Below, in pieces: positions 1-10,620 of a stretch of DNA of 64,000 nucleotides. This stretch comes from G020353115 sp964640125 (GTDB lineage Bacteria > Bacteroidota > Bacteroidia > Bacteroidales > VadinHA17). Made by a program: the position numbers and the translations under genes. Numbering within the stretch: position 1 is the first letter of the stretch; every line of letters starts with the position of its first letter. The notes beneath the pieces are model-generated. The model searched no databases. It was not told the origin of the DNA and saw only the letters and a list, made by a program, of their open reading frames with translations. The stretch covers positions 1-64,000 of the forward strand of contig CAZXGG010000013.1 of assembly GCA_964640125.1 (NCBI GenBank), given 5' to 3'.

Positions 1-95
1 TAAACGAAGAGAAAAAGAAACTGAAAGTGATGGTGAAAATCTTTGGCCGTAAGACACCACTCGAACTCAGTTTCATGCAGGTTGAGAAAGAATAA
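1..95 (+). CDS. nusG: NusG transcription factor, C-terminal end (partial)
   Basis: The first 95 bases encode the last 30 residues of an open frame that enters from outside the window; the frame begins at base 3 and stops at the TAA at 93-95. The residues KVMVKIFGRKTPLELSF are the typical KOW-domain end of NusG, the elongation and antitermination factor that binds RNA polymerase. The position directly upstream of the L11 gene is the normal place for nusG in bacteria. Only the C-terminal KOW part is seen, so nothing can be said about the N-terminal domain. Confidence 0.9.
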   Translation, partial: NEEKKKLKVMVKIFGRKTPLELSFMQVEKE

Positions 96-216
96 CCTGA
101 TATTGAGAATATTTATTAGTTACGTGATAAATAGATGTTAACCCGATAGTTATAATAATTATAATGCTTCCTGAATAACTATCATTTTATTAATTAGCAA
201 GCGAAAGGTATAGATC

Positions 217-657
217 ATGGCGAAAGAAGTTGCCGGATTAATCAAGTTACAGATTCGTGGCGGTGCTGCAAATCCCTCTCCTCCGGTTGGTCCTGCTCTG
301 GGAGCGAAAGGTGTAAATATCATGGAATTCTGTAAGCAGTTCAATTCCAGAACCCAGGAAAAAGCCGGAAAACTGATTCCAGTAATCATTACGGTCTATG
401 CTGATAAATCATTTGAATTTGTCACCAAAACCCCTCCTGTGGCCATTCAACTGCTGGAGGCTGCAAAAATCAAATCCGGGTCATCCGAACCCAACCGTGA
501 TAAGGTGGGATCTGTTTCATGGGACCAGATTAAGACGATTGCACAGGACAAAATGACCGATCTGAATGCATTTACAGTAGAGTCCGCAATGAAAATGGTT
601 GCCGGAACTGCCAGGAGTATGGGAATCACCGTGAAAGGGAAATTTCCCGAACAGTAA
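217..657 (+). CDS. rplK: 50S ribosomal protein L11
   Basis: 146 residues, the normal length for L11. The N-terminal part carries the proline-rich helix region PSPPVGPALGAKGVNIMEF that contacts factors at the GTPase centre, and the C-terminal domain ends MGITVKGK, which binds 23S rRNA. It is the first gene of the L11-L1-L10-L7/L12 group and starts 121 bp after the nusG stop, so a promoter or leader could lie in 96-216. No clear promoter box was recognised there. Identification is secure from sequence and neighbours. Confidence 0.97.
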   Translation: MAKEVAGLIKLQIRGGAANPSPPVGPALGAKGVNIMEFCKQFNSRTQEKAGKLIPVIITVYADKSFEFVTKTPPVAIQLLEAAKIKSGSSEPNRDKVGSVSWDQIKTIAQDKMTDLNAFTVESAMKMVAGTARSMGITVKGKFPEQ

Positions 658-678
658 TAACAATGGACAGGTAAGAAC

Positions 679-1374
679 ATGATAAAACGTACAAAAAACA
701 GAAAGGCAGCTCTTGAAAAAATCGAAGAAGGGAAGCTTTATAAACTAACTGAAGCAGCTGCTTTGGTCAAAGAGATTACTGCCACACGGTTTGATGCCTC
801 AGTGGATATTGATGTCAGACTTGGAATCGATCCGAGGAAATCGAATCAGATGGTACGCGGTACAGTTACCCTGCCCCATGGAACCGGGAAAGAGACCCGG
901 GTGCTGGTTTTATGTACACCCGATAAGGAGGATGAAGCAAAAAAAGCTGGCGCAGATCATGTCGGACTCGATGATTTTATCGAAAAGATCAAAAAGGGAT
1001 GGACCGACGTGGACGTTATCATCACCATGCCTCCCGTAATGGGAAAAGTGGGACAACTGGGTAAAGTGTTGGGACCTAGAGGACTGATGCCTAATCCCAA
1101 GAGTGGAACGGTGACAATGGATGTCGGTAAGGCTGTGGAAGAAGTGAAACAGGGGAAAATTGATTTTAAAGTGGATAAATACGGAATCATTCATTCGCAA
1201 ATCGGTAAGGCATCCTTCGAACCCGATAAACTTGCGGATAATGCACGTGAGCTCATCAATACCATCGTGAAGCTGAAACCGGCTGCGGCGAAAGGTACTT
1301 ACATCAGGAGCCTTTATCTTTCAAGTACAATGAGCCCGGGCGTGAAGGTGGATACAAAAGCCTTCGATGACTAA
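679..1374 (+). CDS. rplA: 50S ribosomal protein L1
   Basis: 231 residues, full length. The motif LGPRGLMPNPKSGTV is the diagnostic L1 signature. L1 forms the mobile stalk near the E site and, in many bacteria, represses translation of its own operon by binding the mRNA leader. It starts 21 bp after rplK, consistent with cotranscription. Only a weak purine stretch precedes the ATG, in keeping with the SD-poor translation initiation of Bacteroidota. Confidence 0.97.
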   Translation: MIKRTKNRKAALEKIEEGKLYKLTEAAALVKEITATRFDASVDIDVRLGIDPRKSNQMVRGTVTLPHGTGKETRVLVLCTPDKEDEAKKAGADHVGLDDFIEKIKKGWTDVDVIITMPPVMGKVGQLGKVLGPRGLMPNPKSGTVTMDVGKAVEEVKQGKIDFKVDKYGIIHSQIGKASFEPDKLADNARELINTIVKLKPAAAKGTYIRSLYLSSTMSPGVKVDTKAFDD

Positions 1375-1393
1375 ATGTTTTACTATGTAAGCT

Positions 1394-1915
1394 ATGAAAA
1401 GGGAAGATAAAAATACCATTATTGAGAACCTGAAAAAACAGATAAATGAGTCAAATCATTTTTATCTGGCCGATATCTCCGAACTGAATGCTTCCGATAC
1501 AAGTTCCCTGCGCAGGAAATGTTTTGAGAAAGATATTAAACTGATCGTGGTGAAAAATACCCTGTTGAAAAGGGCGCTCGAAAATTCAGAAGGTGATTTT
1601 GGAGATCTGTATGCTGTCTGTAAGGATTCTACATCGATCATGTTTTCCGATACCGGTAATATCCCGGCAAAACTGATCAAAGAGTTCAGGAAAGAACATC
1701 ATAAACCCGTTCTGAAGGCAGCGTATGTCGAAGAGTCAATTTACGTTGGAGATCAATACCTGGATGCACTCACTGAGATAAAATCCAAAGAGGAATTGCT
1801 CGGTGATCTGATCCTCTTACTGCAATCTCCCATGAGAAATGTCCTTTCTGCATTGCAGTCGGGCAGTAACGTGTTAACGGGTGTTTTAAGAACACTCTCT
1901 GATATAAAAGAATAA
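1394..1915 (+). CDS. rplJ: 50S ribosomal protein L10
   Basis: 173 residues, the usual size. L10 anchors the L7/L12 dimers to the ribosome through its C-terminal helix and binds 23S rRNA with its N-terminal domain. The sequence contains the expected VVKNTLLKRAL segment and a C-terminal hydrophobic helix (ILLLQSPMRNVLSALQSG) that would carry the L7/L12 dimers. It lies 19 bp after rplA and 34 bp before rplL. Confidence 0.96.
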   Translation: MKREDKNTIIENLKKQINESNHFYLADISELNASDTSSLRRKCFEKDIKLIVVKNTLLKRALENSEGDFGDLYAVCKDSTSIMFSDTGNIPAKLIKEFRKEHHKPVLKAAYVEESIYVGDQYLDALTEIKSKEELLGDLILLLQSPMRNVLSALQSGSNVLTGVLRTLSDIKE

Positions 1916-1949
1916 AAAAAAAGTAATAATCATTGTAAAATCGAAGAAA

Positions 1950-2327
1950 ATGGCAGATTTAAAAAAGTTGGCGGAAGAATTGGTTAACTTAACGGTAAAG
2001 GAGGTTAATGAACTATCCGATATCCTGAAGGATAAATATGGAATTGAACCGGCTGCGGCTGCAGTAGCTGTTGCAGGACCTGCAACAGGTGTGGGTGAAG
2101 CAGCCGAAGCCGAGAAATCAGCGTTCGATGTTATTCTGAAAGCTCCCGGTGGTGCCAAACTCCAAATTGTTAAGTTGGTAAAAGAACTTACCGGCCTTGG
2201 ATTAAAAGAAGCTAAAGCTGTGGTTGATTCTGCACCCGGCCCCGTCCGGGAAGGTGTATCCAAAGAAGAAGCCGAATCAATTAAAAATCAATTAGAAGAA
2301 GCAGGAGCAGAAGTTGAACTTAAATAA
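1950..2327 (+). CDS. rplL: 50S ribosomal protein L7/L12
   Basis: 125 residues. An N-terminal dimerisation domain is followed by an alanine-rich hinge at roughly residues 35-55, then the conserved C-terminal domain with EKSAFDVILKAPGGAKLQ and KLVKELTGLGLKEAKAVVD, which binds translation factors. It is present in several copies on the ribosome stalk. A hairpin with a T-tract follows in the spacer before rpoB and may set the ratio of ribosomal protein to polymerase transcripts. Confidence 0.97.
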   Translation: MADLKKLAEELVNLTVKEVNELSDILKDKYGIEPAAAAVAVAGPATGVGEAAEAEKSAFDVILKAPGGAKLQIVKLVKELTGLGLKEAKAVVDSAPGPVREGVSKEEAESIKNQLEEAGAEVELK

Positions 2328-2353
2328 TTTTTGCCTTACATACAGGTACTACA

Positions 2354-2390
2354 GGTTTAGGATCCCCTCAACGGGATTCTAAGCCTTTTT
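2354..2390 (+). terminator. Hairpin plus T-tract between rplL and rpoB (attenuator candidate)
   Basis: Arms 2354-2366 (GGTTTAGGATCCC) and 2373-2385 (GGGATTCTAAGCC) pair with two G-U wobbles around a 6-nt loop, followed by TTTTT at 2386-2390. This has the form of an intrinsic terminator. As rpoB follows 37 bp later without an obvious new promoter, it may be a partial terminator, as known between these genes in other bacteria; that role is inferred. Confidence 0.6.
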
Positions 2391-2426
2391 GTCGTCATAG
2401 ATTAGAGTTCACTTAATTCCACATAT

Positions 2427-5400
2427 ATGTCCTCAAAAACCATTCAGAGAATAAGCTTTTCATCAACCGTAAATCAATTAGAATATCCTGATTTTCTGGA
2501 GGTTCAGCTTAAATCTTTCCGGGAATTCTTCCAGATGGAAACGACAGCTGATAACCGAAAAAAAGAAAATCTTTACCGGGTGTTCAATGAGAATTTTCCC
2601 ATCTCCGATACACGGAATAATTTTATCCTCGAGTTCCTGGATTACTCGATTGATCCTCCACGATATACCATCGACGAATGCATCGAACGGGGTTTAACCT
2701 ACAGCGTACCCCTGAAAGCAAAACTGAAACTTTACTGTACAGATCCGGATCATGAAGATTTTGACACGGTTATTCAGGATGTATACCTGGGTACTATTCC
2801 CTACATGACAGAGAGAGGAACATTTGTGATCAATGGTGCCGAACGGGTGGTCGTATCCCAATTGCACAGGTCGCCGGGTGTCTTCTTCGGACAAAGTCTT
2901 CATGCCAATGGAACGAAATTGTATTCAGCACGCATCATCCCGTTCAAAGGATCATGGATTGAGTTTGCTACGGATATTAACAACGTGATGTATGCCTATA
3001 TCGACCGGAAGAAAAAATTACCGGTAACAACCCTCTTGCGTGCCATCGGGTATGAAAGCGATAAGGAGATCCTTGAAATATTTAACCTTGCCGATGAATT
3101 AAAGGTTACGAAAGCGGGATTGAAAAAAATCGTGGGTAGAAAGCTGGCTGCAAGGGTTCTTAAAACCTGGATCGAGGACTTTGTTGATGAAGATACCGGA
3201 GAGGTGGTCTCTATTGAAAGAAATGAGGTGATCATTGATCGTGAGACCGTGATTGAACCGGAGCATGTTGATCAGATCATCGATTCGGGAGCCAAAAACA
3301 TCCTGTTGCATAATGAAGACCAGAGCCTGGCTGATTATGCCATCATTCTGAATACACTTCAAAAAGACCCCTGTAACTCGGAAAAAGAAGCCGTGCTGCA
3401 CATTTACAGGCAGCTCAGAAACTCCGAACCACCCGACGATGCCACCGCCCGGGATGTTATTGAAAAACTCTTCTTTTCCGATAAGCGATACGATCTCGGC
3501 GAAGTGGGTCGGTACAGGATCAATAAGAAACTGGGGCTCGAAACCACCATGGATGTGAAAGTCCTGACAAAAGAGGATATTATAGAAATTATCAAATACC
3601 TGATCGAGCTGATCAATTCAAAAACGGATGTTGATGATATAGACCACCTGAGTAATCGCCGGGTGCGAACCGTTGGTGAACAGCTCTACAATCAGTTCGG
3701 GGTTGGACTTGCCAGGATGGCAAGGACCATCAGGGAACGCATGAATGTACGTGATAATGAGGTGTTTACACCCGTTGACCTGATCAACTCCAAGACCCTC
3801 TCATCCGTGATCAATTCCTTCTTCGGAACAAACCAGTTATCGCAGTTTATGGACCAGACAAACCCGCTGGCTGAGATGACCCACAAACGAAGAATGTCGG
3901 CTCTGGGACCCGGAGGACTCTCCAGAGAAAGAGCCGGTTTTGAAGTGAGAGACGTTCATTACACCCACTATGGACGGTTGTGTCCCATTGAAACTCCGGA
4001 AGGTCCGAATATCGGACTGATATCCTCACTCTGTGTGTATGCCAAGATCAATGACCTGGGATTTATCGAAACCCCTTACCGAAAAGTCGAAGAGGGCAAG
4101 GTGAATATGGGAAAAACAGAGGGTGTGCTGTTTCTAAGCGCAGAAGAGGAAGAAGAAAAGGTCATTGCTCAAGCAAATGCCCCACTGGATGACTCAGGTA
4201 GCTTTGTCAATCCCAAGGTGAAAGCACGATATGAAGGTGACTTTCCACTTGCCGATGCAAATAAGGTTGACCTGATGGACGTAGCTCCAAACCAGATCGC
4301 ATCCATTGCAGCTTCATTGATCCCTTTCCTTGAACACGATGATGCAAACCGTGCTCTCATGGGATCAAATATGATGCGGCAGGCTGTACCACTGGTCAAA
4401 CCGGAAACTCCAATTATTGGAACCGGACTGGAAAGTACTATGGTGAAGGATTCAAGAATCCTGTTTGCCGCGGAAGAAGATGGTATCGTCGAATACGTTG
4501 ATTCAAATCAAGTAGTTATCCGGTACACGAGATCCGATGAGGAAAAATTTGTCAGCTTTGATGAAGATGTCAAAACCTACCATCTGCCTAAATATAAAAA
4601 GACAAACCAGAATACCTGTATCAACCTGGTTCCCATTGTAACCAAAAGCCAGAAGGTTAAAAAAGGAGAAATTCTTACTGAAGGGTATGGTACACAAAAT
4701 GGTGAACTCTCACTAGGCCGGAACCTGATGGTGGCATTTATGCCATGGAAGGGATACAACTTTGAGGATGCAATTGTTATTTCTGAGAATGTGGTCAGGG
4801 AAGATATCTTTACCTCCGTTCACATCGATGAATACCTGCTTGAGGTCCGCGATACCAAAAGAGGCCTTGAGGAACTGACATCCGATATTCCAAATGTTAG
4901 TGAGGAAGCAACCAGGAACCTGGATGAGAACGGACTGATCCGGATAGGTGCTCATGTCGTACCGGGAGATATCCTTATTGGTAAGATCACACCGAAAGGT
5001 GAATCGGATCCTTCACCGGAAGAGAAGTTGCTGCGTGCTATTTTTGGTGATAAAGCTGGAGATGTGAAAGATGCTTCACTCAAAGCCGGCCCCTCTCTGG
5101 AAGGTGTTGTGGTTGATAAGAAACTGTTTTCGCGTTCCATAAAAGACAGAAAATCGAAGTCGGTTGAGAAACCCATCCTGGACAAAATAGAAAACGATTT
5201 CAGGAAAAACGTGGAGGAGTTGAACAATAAGCTTGTCGATAAACTCTTCATCCTGGTGAATGGAAAAACCTCACAGGGGGTTAAGGATTTCTTAAATGCC
5301 GATTTGATTCCCAAGGGTACCAAATTTACACTCAAGCAGCTCCAGGGAATCGATTATTTAAATGTAAATCCGTCAAAATGGACGACCGATAAAAAGAAAA

Positions 5401-6239
5401 ACGAAACCATTAAGTTATTGCTTCACAACTACCTGATCAAATACAAGGAGATCGATGGAGAATACAAAAGGAAGAAATACAATATTTCCATTGGCGATGA
5501 GCTGCCTGCCGGGATTATCCGGCTGGCAAAGGTATACATTGCCAAAAAGAGAAAGATAAAAGTTGGTGATAAAATGGCCGGTCGGCATGGGAACAAAGGA
5601 ATTGTTGCAAAAATTGTACGCCAGGAAGATATGCCATTCCTGGCTGATGGCACACCGGTGGATATCGTTCTTAATCCATTGGGGGTCCCTTCCAGAATGA
5701 ACCTTGGCCAGATATATGAAACGGTCCTGGGGTGGGCTGGTAAAAAACTCGGACTCTACTTTTCAACACCCATTTTCGACGGTGCTTCTCTTGATCAGAT
5801 TACGGAATATACGGAAAAAGCAGGATTGCCACCCTATGGGAAAACCTATTTGTTTGATGGGGGTACCGGCGAGCGGTTTGACCAACCGGCAACCGTTGGT
5901 GTGATCTATATGCTGAAACTGGGGCATATGGTCGATGATAAGATGCATGCCCGTTCAATCGGACCCTACTCACTCATTACACAACAGCCCCTGGGAGGAA
6001 AAGCCCAGTTTGGCGGACAGCGTTTTGGGGAAATGGAAGTATGGGCCATTGAAGCATTCGGAGCATCCCATATCCTGCAGGAGATCCTGACCGTAAAATC
6101 GGATGATGTCATTGGAAGGGCAAAAGCTTATGAATCAATAGTTAAGGGAGAACCCATGCCCGTTCCCGGGATTCCTGAGTCCCTGAATGTCCTGTTGCAT
6201 GAATTGCGTGGACTGGGCCTCAGTATGAATCTTGAGTAG
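2427..6239 (+). CDS. rpoB: DNA-directed RNA polymerase subunit beta
   Basis: 1270 residues, typical for Bacteroidota. The rifampicin-binding region reads QLSQFMDQTNPLAEMTHKR followed by RMSALGPGG, so the aspartate, histidine and serine residues that are commonly mutated in resistant strains are the sensitive-type residues. The active-site region KVGDKMAGRHGNKG and the C-terminal QPLGGKAQFGGQRFGEMEVW are intact. It forms the catalytic core with rpoC, which begins 73 bp downstream. The ATG lacks a Shine-Dalgarno sequence. Confidence 0.98.
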   Translation: MSSKTIQRISFSSTVNQLEYPDFLEVQLKSFREFFQMETTADNRKKENLYRVFNENFPISDTRNNFILEFLDYSIDPPRYTIDECIERGLTYSVPLKAKLKLYCTDPDHEDFDTVIQDVYLGTIPYMTERGTFVINGAERVVVSQLHRSPGVFFGQSLHANGTKLYSARIIPFKGSWIEFATDINNVMYAYIDRKKKLPVTTLLRAIGYESDKEILEIFNLADELKVTKAGLKKIVGRKLAARVLKTWIEDFVDEDTGEVVSIERNEVIIDRETVIEPEHVDQIIDSGAKNILLHNEDQSLADYAIILNTLQKDPCNSEKEAVLHIYRQLRNSEPPDDATARDVIEKLFFSDKRYDLGEVGRYRINKKLGLETTMDVKVLTKEDIIEIIKYLIELINSKTDVDDIDHLSNRRVRTVGEQLYNQFGVGLARMARTIRERMNVRDNEVFTPVDLINSKTLSSVINSFFGTNQLSQFMDQTNPLAEMTHKRRMSALGPGGLSRERAGFEVRDVHYTHYGRLCPIETPEGPNIGLISSLCVYAKINDLGFIETPYRKVEEGKVNMGKTEGVLFLSAEEEEEKVIAQANAPLDDSGSFVNPKVKARYEGDFPLADANKVDLMDVAPNQIASIAASLIPFLEHDDANRALMGSNMMRQAVPLVKPETPIIGTGLESTMVKDSRILFAAEEDGIVEYVDSNQVVIRYTRSDEEKFVSFDEDVKTYHLPKYKKTNQNTCINLVPIVTKSQKVKKGEILTEGYGTQNGELSLGRNLMVAFMPWKGYNFEDAIVISENVVREDIFTSVHIDEYLLEVRDTKRGLEELTSDIPNVSEEATRNLDENGLIRIGAHVVPGDILIGKITPKGESDPSPEEKLLRAIFGDKAGDVKDASLKAGPSLEGVVVDKKLFSRSIKDRKSKSVEKPILDKIENDFRKNVEELNNKLVDKLFILVNGKTSQGVKDFLNADLIPKGTKFTLKQLQGIDYLNVNPSKWTTDKKKNETIKLLLHNYLIKYKEIDGEYKRKKYNISIGDELPAGIIRLAKVYIAKKRKIKVGDKMAGRHGNKGIVAKIVRQEDMPFLADGTPVDIVLNPLGVPSRMNLGQIYETVLGWAGKKLGLYFSTPIFDGASLDQITEYTEKAGLPPYGKTYLFDGGTGERFDQPATVGVIYMLKLGHMVDDKMHARSIGPYSLITQQPLGGKAQFGGQRFGEMEVWAIEAFGASHILQEILTVKSDDVIGRAKAYESIVKGEPMPVPGIPESLNVLLHELRGLGLSMNLE

Positions 6240-6312
6240 CATAGTCAGCTTTGTTTGAATCAGTATGAAATGGTCCATCAATGTAGTCATTGAAATCTTA
6301 ATAATATAACAT

Positions 6313-9300
6313 ATGTCTTTCAGAAGAGATCAAAAAGTAAAGAGCAGTTTTACAAAAATCTCAATTGGCCTGGCCTCCCCGGAAGAGATTCTTGAACGTT
6401 CCAGTGGTGAGGTACTTAAACCTGAAACCATCAACTACAGGACCTACAAACCCGAACGGGATGGCTTGTTTTGTGAAAGGATCTTTGGCCCCGTAAAGGA
6501 TTATGAATGCCATTGCGGGAAATACAAACGGATCCGGTACAAGGGAATCGTATGCGACCGGTGTGGTGTGGAGGTTACGGAAAAGAAAGTGCGGAGAGAG
6601 AGAATGGGACACATTTCCCTGGTTGTCCCCGTTGCTCATATCTGGTATTTCAAATCGTTGCCCAATAAAATCGGGTACCTGTTAGGATTGCCTACTAAAA
6701 AACTGGATTCCATCATCTATTACGAGCGATATGTAGTCATCAATCCCGGCATCAAGGAAGCGGATGGAATTAAGTACCTCGATTTTCTGACCGAAGAGGA
6801 GTACCTTGAAATTGTTGAATCCCTGCCCAAAGAGAATCAATACCTGGAGGATTCCGATCCGGACAAGTTTATCGCAGATATGGGTGCCGAAGCCCTTCAT
6901 CAGTTACTCTCCCGGTTGGATCTGGACAACCTCTCCTATACGCTCAGGCATAAAGCCAATAATGAGACCTCGCAGCAGAGGAAAAATGAGGCATTGAAAC
7001 GATTACAGGTGGTTGAAGCCTTTCGTGCATCAAAGAAAGTAAACCGCCCGGAATGGATGATCGTTAAAGTTGTTCCGGTTATACCGCCGGAATTGCGACC
7101 ATTGGTTCCCCTTGATGGTGGCCGGTTTGCCACATCCGACCTGAATGACCTGTACAGACGTGTCATTATCCGGAATAACCGGCTGAAACGATTGATTGAA
7201 ATCAAAGCACCCGAAGTGATCCTGAGAAATGAAAAACGGATGCTTCAGGAAGCCGTTGATTCCCTCTTTGACAATTCCAGAAAAGCCAATGCAGTGAAAA
7301 CGGATGCAAACAGGCCGTTGAAATCATTGAGCGATAGCCTGAAAGGAAAACAGGGAAGATTCCGCCAGAACCTGCTGGGTAAACGTGTTGATTATTCGGC
7401 ACGCTCGGTAATCGTGGTCGGACCGGAACTGCAACTGCATGAATGTGGATTGCCCAAAGATATGGCTGCGGAATTGTATAAGCCGTTTATCATCCGGAAA
7501 CTCATCGAACGCGGAATTGTAAAAACCGTTAAATCAGCAAAAAAGATCGTTGACCGCAAAGACCCGGTAGTATGGGATATCCTTGAAAACGTGCTGAAAG
7601 GCCACCCGGTATTGCTCAACCGTGCACCAACACTCCACCGGTTGGGAATTCAGGCTTTTCAACCGAAACTGATAGAAGGAAAAGCAATCCAGTTGCATCC
7701 GTTGGTTTGTACAGCCTTTAATGCCGACTTTGACGGAGACCAGATGGCTGTACACCTTCCCCTTGGGAACGCAGCTATCCTCGAAGCACAAATCCTGATG
7801 CTGGCTTCCCATAATATCCTGAACCCTGCCAATGGGGCTCCAATTACAGTTCCCTCACAGGATATGGTCCTTGGACTATATTACATCACCAAAGCCAAAA
7901 GAAGTACGGAAGATGAAAAGGTCAGAGGGGAAAACCTGACTTTCTACTCGCCGGAAGAGGTTAACATTGCCTACAATGAAGGAAAAGTGGATCTGCATGC
8001 CATCATCAACGTGAAGGTTACGGATTATGAAAAAGGGGAACCGGTAAAGAAACTGATTGAAACTACCGTTGGACGGGTAATATTTAATCAGTTTGTTCCT
8101 GAAAAAGTTGGCTTTATTAATGACCTGCTGACAAAAAAATCATTGCGTGATATTATCGGAGATGTATTGAAAAAAACCGGTACAGCAGCAACAGCCCGGT
8201 TCCTGGATGATATTAAAAACCTGGGTTATACCATGGCGTTCAAAGGTGGACTTTCCTTTAACCTGGATGATGTGATTGTACCAAACGAGAAAATTGCATT
8301 TGTGGATGAAGGATATGAACACGTCGAAGATGTTGTGAACAATTATAACATGGGTTTCATTACCAATAATGAACGGTATAATCAGATTATCGATATCTGG
8401 ACCCACACCAATGCGAAACTTACTCAATCCCTGATGAAACAGTTATCATCCGACAAGCAGGGATTTAACCCGGTTTACATGATGCTTGATTCCGGCGCCA
8501 GGGGATCCAAAGAGCAGATCAGGCAATTGTCCGGAATGAGAGGATTGATGGCCAAACCACAGAAGTCCGGATCAACCGGCTCGGAGATCATTGAGAACCC
8601 CATTTTATCCAATTTCAAAGAGGGACTGTCTGTACTTGAATATTTTATCTCCACACACGGTGCCAGAAAAGGACTTGCAGATACAGCACTTAAAACCGCT
8701 GATGCCGGTTACCTTACCCGACGGTTGGTGGATGTGTCGCAGGATGTCATTATCACAGAGGAAGATTGTGGAACCCTCAGGGGCCTGCTGGCAACAGCCA
8801 TTAAGAACAATGAAGAGGTGGTTGAATCGTTGTATGAACGGATTCTGGGTAGAACAACAGTTCATGATATCTATCACCCCTTATCCGGAGAATTGATTGT
8901 TTCTGCAGGTGAAGAACTGACCGAATCGATTTCCAGAATAATCGATCAATCTCCGCTGGAACAGGTTGAGATCCGTTCTGTTTTAACCTGTGAATCAACA
9001 AGGGGAGTCTGTGCAAAATGCTATGGCAGAAGCCTCGCCACAGGAAGAATGGTGCAAAAAGGAGAAGCCGTAGGCGTCATTGCAGCTCAATCGATCGGCG
9101 AACCGGGAACACAGCTGACCCTTCGAACTTTTCACGTGGGAGGGACCGCTTCAAACATTACCACCGACTCGAGTGTTGTTGCGAAATACGATGGGAAAAT
9201 TGAGATTGAGGAACTTAGAAGTGTCGAAAAACAGGATGAAGAGGGGATGAAGATGAATATTGTGATCGGACGGTTGGCGGAAATGAAAATCATCGATAAG

Positions 9301-10617
9301 AATACAAACATCCAGTTAGCAACCCATAATATTCCCTATGGTTCAAAACTGTACGTGAAGGATGGGGATATGGTTCAAAAGGGTAACCTGATCTGCGAAT
9401 GGGACCCCTATAATGCAGTGATCATCTCAGAATCGTCCGGATCAATCACCTTTGAACACGTTGAAGATGGTATTACTTTTCGTGAAGAATCGGATGAACA
9501 GACGGGCTTCAGAGAAAAAGTGATCATTGAAACCAGGGATAAAACCAAGAACCCCATTGTGAAGATCCTCGGGAAAAAGAAGGAGGTGCTGAAATCGTAT
9601 AACCTGCCTGTTGGTGCACATATAGCTGTGAATGAAGGGGATAAGGTAAATATGGGCGATATCCTGGTCAAGATACCAAGAGCCGTTGGAAAATCAGGCG
9701 ATATAACCGGTGGCTTGCCTCGGGTAACCGAACTGTTTGAAGCAAGGAATCCTTCAAACCCGGCTGTCGTTTCTGAAATTGATGGGGAAGTGAACTTCGG
9801 AAAAATAAAACGGGGAAATCGTGAAATTGTCATTAAATCCCGTACCGAAGAGGTGAAAAAATACCTGGTTCCCCTCTCAAAACAGATCCTGGTGCAGGAG
9901 AATGATTACGTGAGAGCCGGTATTCCACTATCCGATGGTGCAATAACTCCTGCCGATATCCTGGCAATTAAGGGACCAACAGAGGTTCAGGAGTATATTG
10001 TGAACGAGGTTCAGGAAGTGTATCGCCTGCAGGGAGTGAAAATCAATGATAAGCATTTCGAGATCATTGTACGTCAGATGATGAGAAAAGTCGAAATCGT
10101 CGATCCGGGAGATACAACTTTCCTCGAAAAACAGGTCGTGGATAAATGGGAATTCATGGATGAGAATGACTGGATCTATGACAAAAAAGTGGTCGTTGAT
10201 CCGGGTGATTCAGTTACCATAAAATCAGGTCAGATCATTACGGCAAGAAAATTACGTGACGAAAATTCCATTCTGAAAAGAAAAGATCTGAAACTGGTTG
10301 AAGCAAGAGATGCAGTACCTGCCACTTCAAGCCAGATACTGCAGGGAATTACCAAAGCCGCCCTGCAAACCAAGAGTTTTATTTCTGCTGCATCATTCCA
10401 GGAGACAACCAAAGTGCTTAACGAAGCAGCAATATTTGGCAAAGTTGATGAACTGGAAGGGTTGAAAGAAAATGTAATTGTGGGTCACCTGATACCGGCC
10501 GGAACAGGAGCCCGGGAATACAATAAGCTGGTGGTCGGATCGATGGAGGAATATGAAAGCCTGATCGGTGCCAGAGAGACAGAAAGCAAGGTGATCGAAG
10601 AAGAACAAAATGAATAG
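6313..10617 (+). CDS. rpoC: DNA-directed RNA polymerase subunit beta'
   Basis: 1434 residues. The N-terminal zinc site is seen as CHCGKYKRIRYKGIVCDRCG, the catalytic Mg-binding loop as NADFDGDQMAVH, and the second zinc site as CESTRGVCAKCYGRSL near residue 900. The trigger-loop region is complete. It is cotranscribed with rpoB, and the DUF3467 gene begins 3 bp after its stop, so that small protein is probably made from the same transcript. Confidence 0.98.
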   Translation: MSFRRDQKVKSSFTKISIGLASPEEILERSSGEVLKPETINYRTYKPERDGLFCERIFGPVKDYECHCGKYKRIRYKGIVCDRCGVEVTEKKVRRERMGHISLVVPVAHIWYFKSLPNKIGYLLGLPTKKLDSIIYYERYVVINPGIKEADGIKYLDFLTEEEYLEIVESLPKENQYLEDSDPDKFIADMGAEALHQLLSRLDLDNLSYTLRHKANNETSQQRKNEALKRLQVVEAFRASKKVNRPEWMIVKVVPVIPPELRPLVPLDGGRFATSDLNDLYRRVIIRNNRLKRLIEIKAPEVILRNEKRMLQEAVDSLFDNSRKANAVKTDANRPLKSLSDSLKGKQGRFRQNLLGKRVDYSARSVIVVGPELQLHECGLPKDMAAELYKPFIIRKLIERGIVKTVKSAKKIVDRKDPVVWDILENVLKGHPVLLNRAPTLHRLGIQAFQPKLIEGKAIQLHPLVCTAFNADFDGDQMAVHLPLGNAAILEAQILMLASHNILNPANGAPITVPSQDMVLGLYYITKAKRSTEDEKVRGENLTFYSPEEVNIAYNEGKVDLHAIINVKVTDYEKGEPVKKLIETTVGRVIFNQFVPEKVGFINDLLTKKSLRDIIGDVLKKTGTAATARFLDDIKNLGYTMAFKGGLSFNLDDVIVPNEKIAFVDEGYEHVEDVVNNYNMGFITNNERYNQIIDIWTHTNAKLTQSLMKQLSSDKQGFNPVYMMLDSGARGSKEQIRQLSGMRGLMAKPQKSGSTGSEIIENPILSNFKEGLSVLEYFISTHGARKGLADTALKTADAGYLTRRLVDVSQDVIITEEDCGTLRGLLATAIKNNEEVVESLYERILGRTTVHDIYHPLSGELIVSAGEELTESISRIIDQSPLEQVEIRSVLTCESTRGVCAKCYGRSLATGRMVQKGEAVGVIAAQSIGEPGTQLTLRTFHVGGTASNITTDSSVVAKYDGKIEIEELRSVEKQDEEGMKMNIVIGRLAEMKIIDKNTNIQLATHNIPYGSKLYVKDGDMVQKGNLICEWDPYNAVIISESSGSITFEHVEDGITFREESDEQTGFREKVIIETRDKTKNPIVKILGKKKEVLKSYNLPVGAHIAVNEGDKVNMGDILVKIPRAVGKSGDITGGLPRVTELFEARNPSNPAVVSEIDGEVNFGKIKRGNREIVIKSRTEEVKKYLVPLSKQILVQENDYVRAGIPLSDGAITPADILAIKGPTEVQEYIVNEVQEVYRLQGVKINDKHFEIIVRQMMRKVEIVDPGDTTFLEKQVVDKWEFMDENDWIYDKKVVVDPGDSVTIKSGQIITARKLRDENSILKRKDLKLVEARDAVPATSSQILQGITKAALQTKSFISAASFQETTKVLNEAAIFGKVDELEGLKENVIVGHLIPAGTGAREYNKLVVGSMEEYESLIGARETESKVIEEEQNE

Positions 10618-10620
10618 GAT

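Noticed and set aside
3800..3960. Rifampicin-resistance substitutions in rpoB
   Set aside because: The region keeps the sensitive-type Asp, His and Ser residues.
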